DNA from: Sphingomonadales bacterium
Lineage (GTDB): Bacteria; Pseudomonadota; Alphaproteobacteria; Sphingomonadales; Emcibacteraceae
Direction: 5' to 3'
DNA: 6,008 bases
Assembly (NCBI GenBank): GCA_011051815.1
Contig: DRKK01000196.1
Coordinates: 1 to 6,008, forward strand
Below, in pieces: positions 1 through 6,008 of the stretch. A model generated the notes under the pieces. That model made no database searches and had not been told where the DNA came from. It saw only the letters and a list, made by a program, of their open reading frames with translations. The position numbers were made by a program, and so were the translations under genes. Position 1 is the first letter of the stretch; every line of letters starts with the position of its first letter.

Positions 1-663
1 ATGATCCTCTACTCTGAGGTCAAACAACCGCCCGTCCCAAGCCGGTAATTTTCTATCTCCGCTAACCACAAGAAGGGCCGCCGACTGTTTACCCCTGATG
101 TCACCGCCCTCATTTTGCGCCGCCTCAAGGGCCGCCATCATACGCGCCGCCAAGTCGCCTTTAGTGTTTTTATAGGCTTTGGCCATCACCTCACAAACGG
201 TTGCCCGGTCCATCAGATTTGCCTGCACGGCAAAGCCACGTCCTACTATATTACAATGTTCTATTATGGCGTGTTCACCGGTAAAATTTATCACTTTCCC
301 GCTGGCATCAACCATGCCGACCTGACGAACATCCGTGTGATCATCCGCCGCAAGCAACGCTGCCAATGCCTTTGGCGCCGTTTTACCCGCACGCATTAAG
401 GCCAATCCCAACGGACCATAGGATTTTTCAACGAAAGATTGGGTTGCCACAGCCCCGATGCCTGGTGCGGCCCAGATAACACTGCCCCCGACGGAAAACC
501 AATGGGACTGAACGGCGGCCCCCAATTCACCCGTTTTTTCATCTCTGGCCACAATTGAATAGGTATGGGCCGGTCGCATTGCCTTGCCCTGCGGGCTGGC
601 CACCGCAAAAGAATTTGCCAGAAAACCAACCGCACTAAAAATCAAGATAAATGAATATTTCAT
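1..663 (-). CDS. DUF1028 family protein, putative exported Ntn-type hydrolase (3' end cut by window)
   Basis: My translation from the ATG at 663-661 is open for 221 codons to the left edge with no stop, so the C-terminus lies outside. Residues 1-22 form a signal peptide: Lys2, then a hydrophobic stretch, ending AVA22|S23. The mature part matches the DUF1028 family as I know it: TYSIVARD (34-41), TGELGAAVQSHWFSVG (44-59), GIGAVATQSFV (68-78) followed by SYGPLGL, VRQVGMVD (112-119), and GGDIRGKQSAALLVV (186-200). DUF1028 is generally placed in the Ntn-hydrolase superfamily, with the Thr of TYSIVA (Thr34) as likely nucleophile; the substrate is unknown. The start is firm: a GGGGAGG ribosome-binding site sits 7 bases upstream, and starting at Met29 would remove the signal peptide. 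It lies 85 bases downstream of the mutase gene on the same strand. The family call is confident; the export call rests on the N-terminus; the enzymatic role is inference. Confidence 0.88.
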   Translation of the reverse strand, partial: MKYSFILIFSAVGFLANSFAVASPQGKAMRPAHTYSIVARDEKTGELGAAVQSHWFSVGGSVIWAAPGIGAVATQSFVEKSYGPLGLALMRAGKTAPKALAALLAADDHTDVRQVGMVDASGKVINFTGEHAIIEHCNIVGRGFAVQANLMDRATVCEVMAKAYKNTKGDLAARMMAALEAAQNEGGDIRGKQSAALLVVSGDRKLPAWDGRLFDLRVEDH

Positions 664-670
664 ATGTTTT

Positions 671-677
671 CCTCCCC
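671..677 (-). promoter_or_regulatory. Strong ribosome-binding site of the DUF1028 gene
   Basis: On the minus strand GGGGAGG is followed by 7 bases (AAAACAT) and then the ATG at 663-661. This is the best Shine-Dalgarno match in the window. It fixes the start upstream of the signal peptide rather than at the internal Met29. Confidence 0.75.
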
Positions 678-697
678 GGACATTCCCTGTGAACACC

Positions 698-749
698 ACT
701 GCGAAGGCTATCATAGCTTCATCATTTATACAATTGCAGGTTTCGCAGT
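698..749. repeat. Perfect 8-base inverted repeat between mutase and DUF1028 genes
   Basis: ACTGCGAA (698-705) is exactly complementary to TTCGCAGT (742-749), with a 36-base loop. The right arm touches the last base of the mutase stop codon. A second, smaller hairpin, GAAG-CTA / TAG-CTTC with one bulged G (703-720), shares bases 703-705 with the left arm, so the two structures cannot both form fully. No run of U follows on the minus strand, so it is not a standard intrinsic terminator. It could stabilise the 3' end of the mutase message, uncouple the two genes, or be chance. In an 85-base gap such a repeat is moderately unlikely by chance (my rough estimate is a few percent). Confidence 0.4.
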
Positions 750-2887
750 TACCCCCGCTTGCCCAGCACCTCAAGCACCCTTGCGGCGGCTTCGGGGATA
801 TTTGTGCCAGGGCCGAAGATGGCAGCGACGCCCGCATCATAGAGGAAATCATAATCCTGTGCCGGGATCACCCCGCCGCAGACCACCATGATTTCAGCAG
901 CTCCCTCTTTTTCAAGCTCCGTGATCAACTGGGGGATCAGGGTTTTATGACCGGCGGCAAGGGACGAGACCCCAATGATATGAACGTCATTTTCGATGGC
1001 TTCACGTGCGGCCTCTGCCGGGGTCTGGAACAGGGGTCCCACATCCACGTCAAAGCCGATATCCGCAAAGGCGGTGGCGATCACTTTTGCGCCCCGGTCA
1101 TGACCATCCTGTCCCATTTTGACCACCAGCATACGCGGGCGGCGGCCATGACTTTCGGCAAATTTTTCAATGTCTTTCTGAATCTTCTCAAACCCCTTAT
1201 CGCCTTTATAGGCCGAGCCATAAACGCCGGAAATTGATTTCACTTCGGCCCGGTGACGGTTGAATATCTTTTCCATGGCGTCTGAAATTTCTCCGAGTGT
1301 CGCCCGCGCCCGCGCCGCATCCACGGCCTTGTCCAGCAGATTTTCATCCCCCGCAGCGGCTTTTGTCAAGGCATCAAGTGCCGCCTGACATTTATCCGCG
1401 TCCCGCGTGGCTTTCACATTTGCAAGCCGGGCAATCTGTGCCTCGCGCACCGCATCATTATCTACATTCAGAATATCAATATCATCTTCTTTGTCCAGAC
1501 GGTATTTATTGACCCCGACCACCACCTCATCACCCCGGTCTATGCTGGCCTGTTTCAGGGCTGCGGCTTCCTCGATCTTCATCTTGGGCATACCGGTTTC
1601 AACGGCCTTGGTCATGCCGCCCATATCCTCAACTTCAGTGATCAGCTTCCAGGCCTCCTGCACCAATTCGTTGGTCAAGTGCTCCACATAATATGACCCG
1701 CCTAGGGGATCAACCACATGGCACATGCCGGTTTCCTCCTGCAAAACAATCTGCGTATTGCGGGCAATGCGGGCGGAAAAATCGGTGGGCAGGGCGATGG
1801 CTTCATCCAGCGCATTGGTGTGGAGCGACTGTGTCCCGCCCAGCATTGACGCCATGGCTTCAACCGTAGTGCGGATGACGTTATTGTAAGGGTCTTTTTC
1901 GGTCAGCGACACGCCGGACGTCTGACAATGGGTGCGTAGCATCATGCTTTTCGGGTTTTTAGCGCCGAAATTCTCCATGATCTGGGCCCAGATGGTGCGG
2001 GCCGCGCGCAGTTTCGCCACCTCCATGAAAAAATTCATGCCAATGGCAAAGAAAAAACTTAAGCGCGGGGCAAAGGCATCAATATCAAGGCCTTTTTTTA
2101 AGGCCGCCCGGACATATTCCATACCATCCGCCAAGGTAAAGGCCAGTTCCTGTAACTGAGTCGCGCCCGCTTCCTGCATATGATAGCCGGAGATGGAAAT
2201 GCTGTTGAATTTCGGCATCTCGCGAGAAGTATATTCGATAATATCGCCGATAATCCGCATGCTTGGCTCCGGCGGATAGATATAGGTATTGCGGACCATA
2301 AACTCCTTCAGAATATCATTCTGAATGGTGCCACTGAGCGCATCCCGGCTGACGCCCTGTTCCTCGGCGGCAACGATGTAAAAGGCCAGACACGGCAGAA
2401 CCGCGCCGTTCATGGTCATGCTAACCGACATCTGATCCAGCGGGATCTGATCAAAGAGGATTTTCATATCCGCCACACTGTCAATGGCAACCCCCGCCTT
2501 GCCCACGTCGCCCTGCACGCGCGGATGGTCGCTGTCATAGCCCCTGTGGGTGGCCAAATCAAAGGCCACGCTCAGGCCCTTTTGCCCGGCGGCCAGATTA
2601 CGGCGGTAAAAGGCATTTGATTCCTCGGCAGTGGAAAAACCGGCATATTGACGAATGGTCCAGGGCCGACCCGCATACATGCTCCCGCGGACACCGCGTG
2701 TGAAAGGGAAAAAGCCCGGCAGATTATCAATATGAGGAATGTTCGCCACATCTTCCGAAGTATAAAGCGGCTTGACCTTTATACCCTCCGGCGTGTTCCA
2801 GTCCAGATCACTGAGTGGCCTGCCGCGCAATTCCTTGCCCACAAGTGACTGCCAGTCGGTGATGCTTTTCCGCGTGTCTTTGGTCAT
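749..2887 (-). CDS. scpA: Methylmalonyl-CoA mutase, single-chain adenosylcobalamin-dependent form
   Basis: This cytoplasmic enzyme isomerises (R)-methylmalonyl-CoA to succinyl-CoA, feeding propionyl-CoA carbon from Val, Ile, Met, Thr and odd-chain fatty acids into the TCA cycle. The 712 residues cover the whole family: a short N-terminal arm, the substrate-binding TIM barrel (about 56-400) with [18 protein letters not shown] (74-91) and [12 protein letters not shown] (231-242), a linker, and the B12-binding domain (about 583-712). The DxHxxG motif is D594-G-H596-D-R-G599, His596 being the expected lower cobalt ligand. Offset by 8 from the Propionibacterium numbering, the catalytic residues are present: Tyr81, Arg199 and His236. 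Length and intact motifs indicate a homodimeric, active enzyme. The start at 2887 fits family length; the next Met (70) would cut into the active site. Its ribosome-binding site is weak. No small subunit, meaB-type chaperone, epimerase or propionyl-CoA carboxylase lies in the window. Also named mutB, mcmA or bhbA elsewhere. Confidence 0.97.
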   Translation of the reverse strand: MTKDTRKSITDWQSLVGKELRGRPLSDLDWNTPEGIKVKPLYTSEDVANIPHIDNLPGFFPFTRGVRGSMYAGRPWTIRQYAGFSTAEESNAFYRRNLAAGQKGLSVAFDLATHRGYDSDHPRVQGDVGKAGVAIDSVADMKILFDQIPLDQMSVSMTMNGAVLPCLAFYIVAAEEQGVSRDALSGTIQNDILKEFMVRNTYIYPPEPSMRIIGDIIEYTSREMPKFNSISISGYHMQEAGATQLQELAFTLADGMEYVRAALKKGLDIDAFAPRLSFFFAIGMNFFMEVAKLRAARTIWAQIMENFGAKNPKSMMLRTHCQTSGVSLTEKDPYNNVIRTTVEAMASMLGGTQSLHTNALDEAIALPTDFSARIARNTQIVLQEETGMCHVVDPLGGSYYVEHLTNELVQEAWKLITEVEDMGGMTKAVETGMPKMKIEEAAALKQASIDRGDEVVVGVNKYRLDKEDDIDILNVDNDAVREAQIARLANVKATRDADKCQAALDALTKAAAGDENLLDKAVDAARARATLGEISDAMEKIFNRHRAEVKSISGVYGSAYKGDKGFEKIQKDIEKFAESHGRRPRMLVVKMGQDGHDRGAKVIATAFADIGFDVDVGPLFQTPAEAAREAIENDVHIIGVSSLAAGHKTLIPQLITELEKEGAAEIMVVCGGVIPAQDYDFLYDAGVAAIFGPGTNIPEAAARVLEVLGKRG

Positions 2888-2922
2888 TAAAATTACCCGT
2901 CTTAGCCATTTACATCAAAATC

Positions 2923-2944
2923 TTGTGCGGCGCAGTATGCACAA
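2923..2944. repeat. Inverted repeat, possible operator at the mutase promoter
   Basis: TTGTGC (2923-2928) and GCACAA (2939-2944) are perfect complements separated by 10 bases, giving two half-sites about 16 bases centre to centre, near one and a half helical turns. The repeat covers the putative -10 element of the mutase promoter (2934-2939) and its likely start site, where a repressor would act. It is not the TTTGC-type palindrome I associate with short-chain acyl-CoA regulators. A 6-base repeat with some spacer is expected about once in a region this long, so position is the main argument. Confidence 0.3.
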
Positions 2945-2962
2945 ATGTTACCCATGAGTAAA
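2934..2962 (-). promoter_or_regulatory. scpA: Candidate sigma-70 type promoter for the mutase gene
   Basis: On the minus strand a TTTACT -35-like element (2962-2957) and a CATACT -10-like element (2939-2934) are separated by exactly 17 bases. This would give a leader of roughly 40 bases before the ATG at 2887. Both hexamers are partial matches to TTGACA and TATAAT (4 of 6 each), so this is the best candidate seen, not a firm call. Confidence 0.3.
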
Positions 2963-2991
2963 GTTTTTAGTTTGATAACGCCATATTCCTG

Positions 2992-3018
2992 TTGTCGCCC
3001 AAAGCGATACGTTATAGT
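2992..3018 (+). promoter_or_regulatory. Candidate promoter for the DUF885 gene pair
   Basis: TTGTCG (2992-2997) and TATAGT (3013-3018) lie 15 bases apart. The -10 matches 5 of 6 consensus bases, but the -35 is weak and the spacing is short. Transcription would start near 3025, leaving a leader of about 25 bases before the ATG at 3051. The leader has only a weak, A-rich ribosome-binding region (GAGAAAAA). The rest of the divergent region 2888-3050 shows no further clear signals. Confidence 0.33.
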
Positions 3019-3050
3019 CTGTCCACAATCATCTATATGAGAAAAATAAC

Positions 3051-4796
3051 ATGAAAAAAATTCTTTTGGCAATGGGCCTCAGCTTGATGTTATCTGTTGG
3101 TGCACTGGCGGAAAATACAACAGCGCGTTTTCAGAAAATTCTGGATGACCATTGGGCCACTTACTTAAGCGAATATCCGGCATTCGCCGCCGGGCTGGGC
3201 CACCATGAATATGATGGAAAGCTCGGCCAAAATACACCGCAAGCCCAGAAACGCCGCCAGAATTATAACGCGGAAATTCTGACCCGCCTGGCCGCAATCG
3301 ACCCGGATGACCTGACCAAAACGGCGCGGCTCAATTATGATGTTTTCCGGAGCGAACGGCTGATGGAACAGGAAAGCGCGCAATTTCCCGGCCATCTCTT
3401 TGCTATCACCAATCGGGAGGGCTGGCATATGTCCTTCGCCCAGATGCCGGGTAATATGTCGTTTCTGGAACAGGCGGATTATGAGAGTTATCTGGGGCAG
3501 ATGGCCGATTACCCGCGCTTTAACGATGAAAATATAGCCGTCCTACAAGAGGCCGTGGATAAGGGCTATACCCAATATTGCCCCTCTATGGCGGGGTATG
3601 AAACGTCCATTTCCAGTCATATTGTCACGGATGTGACCAAGAGCGTTTTTTATGCCCCCTTTCGCCAGTTTCCCGGTAAAATATCACCAGATAAGCAAAA
3701 AGAGATCACCAAACGCGGCGCGAAACTGATTAAAGACAAGGTCATTCCGGCTTATAAAAAATTCTATGACTTCTATCAAACGGTCTATGCGCCGGCTTGC
3801 CGCAAGACGGTTGGTATTACCAGCCTGAAGGGCGGCAAAGACTATTACGCTCATCTGATCCGCTATTTCACCACCACCACCATGACACCTGATGAGATTC
3901 ATCAAAAGGGCCTGAGCGAAGTCAAACGCCTGCGCGGGGAAATGGCCGGGATTATCAAGAAGGTTGGTTTTAAAGGCAGCTTCAAAGAATTTATCACTTT
4001 CCTGCGCACCGACCCACGTTTTTACACCGATGATCCGCAAGACTTGATGGAAAAGGCCGCCCTGATTGCCAAGCGCATGGATGGGCAACTGCCAAAACTC
4101 TTTGGTTTCCTGCCCCGCAATCCCTACGGGTTAAAGGAAATCCCGGCTGATATTGCCGAAAAAACCACCACCGCCTATTACATGCCATCCGGCGGCAATG
4201 GCAAGACGGCGGGCAATTATTTCGTCAATACGTCCCTGCTGAAAACCCGGCCCCTCTATACCCAGGAAGCCTTGGGCTTTCATGAGGCGGTGCCGGGCCA
4301 TCACCTGCAAATCGCCATCCAGAAAGAACTGGATATGCCCATGTTCCGGAAATATGCCGGGTTCACCGCCTTCGTGGAGGGCTGGGCGCTTTATAGTGAA
4401 CGGCTGGGGCTGGAGGTCGGCTTTTACACCGATCCTTATAGTGATTTTGGGCGCCTGACCTATGAAATGTGGCGGGCCTGCCGGCTTGTGGTCGATACGG
4501 GGATGCATGCCAAGGGCTGGTCCCGGCAAAGGGCCATTGATTATATGGTGGCGAATACGTCGCTGAGTGTCCATAATATCACCACCGAAGTGGACCGTTA
4601 TATCACTTGGCCGGGGCAGGCGCTGGCCTATAAAATTGGCGAGTTGCGCATCACGGCCCTGCGGGAAAAGGCGCAGCGGGAATTGGGCGATAAATTTGAC
4701 CTGAGGGCCTTTCATGATACGGTGCTGGGTAATGGTGCCCTGCCCATTGCCATTTTGGAAAAAATCGTCACGGACTGGATACACACCCAAAAATGA
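3051..4796 (+). CDS. DUF885 family exported protein, putative zinc peptidase (first of tandem pair)
   Basis: The 581 residues are the usual length for a complete DUF885 protein. Residues 1-20 are a signal peptide (Lys2-Lys3, hydrophobic core, cleavage likely at ALA20|E21) without a lipobox Cys, so the product should be periplasmic or secreted. Near the N-terminus PAFAAGLGHHEYDGKL (43-58) looks like the family's conserved opening segment. The putative metal site is HEAVPGHH (411-418) plus FVEGWALYSE (441-450): His411, His417 or His418 and Glu443 are candidate zinc ligands and Glu412 the general base. Other conserved-looking blocks are YYMPSGGNGKTAGNYFVN (376-393) and the C-terminal WPGQALAYKIGELRI (520-534). 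DUF885 resembles gluzincin peptidases, but the substrate is not established; cleavage of peptides is inference. It is the first gene of a two-gene unit, diverging from the mutase across 163 bases, and its stop overlaps the start of a paralogue. The start is supported by the signal peptide directly after the ATG. Confidence 0.9.
   Translation: MKKILLAMGLSLMLSVGALAENTTARFQKILDDHWATYLSEYPAFAAGLGHHEYDGKLGQNTPQAQKRRQNYNAEILTRLAAIDPDDLTKTARLNYDVFRSERLMEQESAQFPGHLFAITNREGWHMSFAQMPGNMSFLEQADYESYLGQMADYPRFNDENIAVLQEAVDKGYTQYCPSMAGYETSISSHIVTDVTKSVFYAPFRQFPGKISPDKQKEITKRGAKLIKDKVIPAYKKFYDFYQTVYAPACRKTVGITSLKGGKDYYAHLIRYFTTTTMTPDEIHQKGLSEVKRLRGEMAGIIKKVGFKGSFKEFITFLRTDPRFYTDDPQDLMEKAALIAKRMDGQLPKLFGFLPRNPYGLKEIPADIAEKTTTAYYMPSGGNGKTAGNYFVNTSLLKTRPLYTQEALGFHEAVPGHHLQIAIQKELDMPMFRKYAGFTAFVEGWALYSERLGLEVGFYTDPYSDFGRLTYEMWRACRLVVDTGMHAKGWSRQRAIDYMVANTSLSVHNITTEVDRYITWPGQALAYKIGELRITALREKAQRELGDKFDLRAFHDTVLGNGALPIAILEKIVTDWIHTQK
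4793..4796 (+). other. ATGA stop-start overlap coupling the DUF885 pair
   Basis: The TGA stop of the first DUF885 gene (4794-4796) overlaps the ATG of the second (4793-4795). No convincing Shine-Dalgarno sequence precedes the second ATG; the upstream bases are CACACCCAAAA. Translation of the second gene therefore probably depends on ribosomes finishing the first, which would tie the two products to similar output. Confidence 0.8.
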
Positions 4797-6008
4797 TAAA
4801 AAATATATTTCTGAGCCTGTTTCTCTCCCTGATGATCGGCCCCCATGCATGGGCCAACAACAGTGATGATTTCCAGAAAATCCTGACCGACCATTGGGCG
4901 CGGGCCACAAAGGAAAAAGTCTTTTTCCGCACTGACCCCGATGGCTTTCGCATGAATGGCACCCTGCCGGAATTAAGCAAAGCCGCCCGGGACCGCCGTG
5001 CCGCCTTCAACGATAAAATCCTCAAACGCCTGAGCCATATCACGGAAAATAAGCTGACTAAAAAGGACCGGATCAGCTATAAAATTTTCAAATTCGAACG
5101 GCAGACCGAGGCCGAGAGCTACCGCCAACCCGGCCATTTATTCCCCATCACAAAATTATTTGGCTATCACACCTATTTTGCCGATGCCCCGGCGAATATG
5201 GCGTTCCTGAAAGCCCGTGACTATGAAAATTATCTGATCAGCCTTGCCGATTTTCCGCGCTATAACCGGGAAAATATAGCCTTGCTGAAGGAGGCTGTTG
5301 CAAAAGGTTATGGCCATTATTGCGCATCCATGACGGGCTATGAAACCACCATCAGCCAACATATCGTCAAGGAGGCAAAAACCAGCATATTTTACGCCCC
5401 CTTCACCAACTTTCCGCCACAAATTTCACCGGATCAACAGGCCCGCTTTACCGAACAGGGTTTGAAACTAATCGCTGAAAAGGTCATTCCGGAATATCAG
5501 GCCTTCTATGATTTTTATATGAAGGACTATAAACCTAATTGCCGCAAACAACCCGGCATCAGCAGCGTCAAAGGCGGGGCGGTCTATTATAAATCACAGA
5601 TTGAATATTTCACCACCACCGATATGGGACCACAGGAAATTCATGACTTGGGCTTACGTGAAATCGCCCGTATCCGGGGGGAAATGACCGCCATCATGAA
5701 AAAGGTCAACTTCAAAGGCAGCTTCAAAGACTTTCTGAGCTACCTGCGGTCCGAAGAGAGATTCTATGCCAAAAGCGAACATGAGCTGCTGGCGGACGCC
5801 GCCCTGATTGCCAAAACCGTGGAAGGCGAATTGCCAAAGTTTTTTGGCCGGTTGCCCCGCAATACCTATAGCATAAAGGCGGGTATCCGGGGGGCTTTCT
5901 ATATGCCGTCCTCAGGCGATGGCACAACATCCGGGACATATTTTCTGGGCACCCGTGATCTTCATACCCAACCGCTCTATACGCTGGAGGCCCTGACCTA
6001 TCATGAGG
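4793..6008 (+). CDS. DUF885 family exported protein, paralogue of the preceding gene (3' end cut by window)
   Basis: The frame is open for 405 codons plus one base to the right edge. A signal peptide spans residues 1-21 (MIKN, a hydrophobic core, likely cut at AWA21|N22). It aligns without gaps to the first copy from residue 1 to 360; by hand count about 180 of 360 positions are identical (50%), rising to about 58% over 111-360. Shared blocks include FQKI (27-30), PGHLF (113-117), YAPF (201-204), KVIP (230-233), YFTTT (272-276), FKGSFK (307-312) and LPRN (354-357). Two differences stand out: residues 41-70 are poorly conserved (7 of 30 identical) and lack the GHHEYDG segment, and 7 residues are missing after residue 362, just before the MPSSGDG block (371-377). 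The window ends at LTYHE (401-405), exactly where the zinc motif HEAxPGHH should begin, so whether the metal site is intact cannot be judged here. The role is probably a peptidase, or a specialised or inactive partner of the first copy. Confidence 0.88.
   Translation, partial: MIKNIFLSLFLSLMIGPHAWANNSDDFQKILTDHWARATKEKVFFRTDPDGFRMNGTLPELSKAARDRRAAFNDKILKRLSHITENKLTKKDRISYKIFKFERQTEAESYRQPGHLFPITKLFGYHTYFADAPANMAFLKARDYENYLISLADFPRYNRENIALLKEAVAKGYGHYCASMTGYETTISQHIVKEAKTSIFYAPFTNFPPQISPDQQARFTEQGLKLIAEKVIPEYQAFYDFYMKDYKPNCRKQPGISSVKGGAVYYKSQIEYFTTTDMGPQEIHDLGLREIARIRGEMTAIMKKVNFKGSFKDFLSYLRSEERFYAKSEHELLADAALIAKTVEGELPKFFGRLPRNTYSIKAGIRGAFYMPSSGDGTTSGTYFLGTRDLHTQPLYTLEALTYHE

Noticed and set aside
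725..730. TATAAA on the minus strand upstream of the DUF1028 gene as its own -10 element
   Set aside because: No -35 match at 16-18 bases and no extended -10; an isolated AT-rich hexamer is not enough to call a promoter.
584..1237. A 217-codon plus-strand open frame antisense to the mutase 3' end and the DUF1028 start
   Set aside because: It lies across two well-supported minus-strand genes, shows no recognisable domain and has no ribosome-binding site. It is a by-product of the codon bias of the real genes.
2676..2687. Arg67-Gly68-Ser69 in the mutase where animal and actinobacterial enzymes have a Tyr- or Thr-containing version of the substrate loop
   Set aside because: From memory an Arg at this position is common in proteobacterial mutases, and the rest of the active site (Tyr81, Arg199, His236) is intact, so a changed substrate is not indicated.
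2975..3015. ATAACG (2975-2980) and CGTTAT (3010-3015) as an operator for the DUF885 genes
   Set aside because: A 6-base inverted repeat with a 29-base spacer is expected by chance in a region of this length and has no other support.
4131..4910. A 259-codon minus-strand open frame opposite the end of the first DUF885 gene and the start of the second
   Set aside because: Low-complexity, Gly-, Pro- and His-rich composition and full overlap with two convincing plus-strand genes mark it as a shadow frame.

Overview
The window holds four protein-coding genes in two divergent pairs and no recognisable RNA gene, CRISPR array or mobile element. Codon use, the moderate GC content and the close match of the methylmalonyl-CoA mutase to proteobacterial forms suggest a Gram-negative bacterium, most likely an alphaproteobacterium. 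This assignment is a judgement from sequence feel, not from a marker gene. Both ends of the window cut through genes.

Left arm (minus strand, reading right to left): a complete adenosylcobalamin-dependent methylmalonyl-CoA mutase (749-2887, 712 aa) is followed after 85 bases by a DUF1028 protein with a signal peptide (663 down to the left edge, 221 residues visible). The gap between them carries a perfect 8-base inverted repeat (698-705 with 742-749) and a smaller competing hairpin, but no clear terminator, so the two may be cotranscribed.

Centre: a 163-base divergent intergenic region (2888-3050) holds candidate promoters for both directions. A 6-base inverted repeat overlaps the likely -10 element of the mutase.

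Right arm (plus strand): two tandem DUF885-family proteins, both with signal peptides. The first is complete (3051-4796, 581 aa) and carries the HEAVPGHH and FVEGWALYSE motifs expected of a zinc peptidase-like fold. The second starts inside the stop codon of the first (ATGA overlap at 4793-4796) and runs off the right edge just as its own HE motif begins. Compared by hand without gaps, the two are about 50% identical over residues 1-360, so this is a clear tandem duplication.

How the genes may fit together (inference): the DUF885 pair are probably exported peptidases and the DUF1028 protein a probable exported Ntn-type hydrolase. The mutase takes methylmalonyl-CoA, a product of Val, Ile, Met, Thr, odd-chain fatty acid or propionate breakdown, to succinyl-CoA. 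A peptide or amino-acid scavenging theme is possible but unproven. Most of the window is ordinary metabolism. The parts worth a second look are the coupled, unevenly diverged DUF885 pair and the two inverted repeats.
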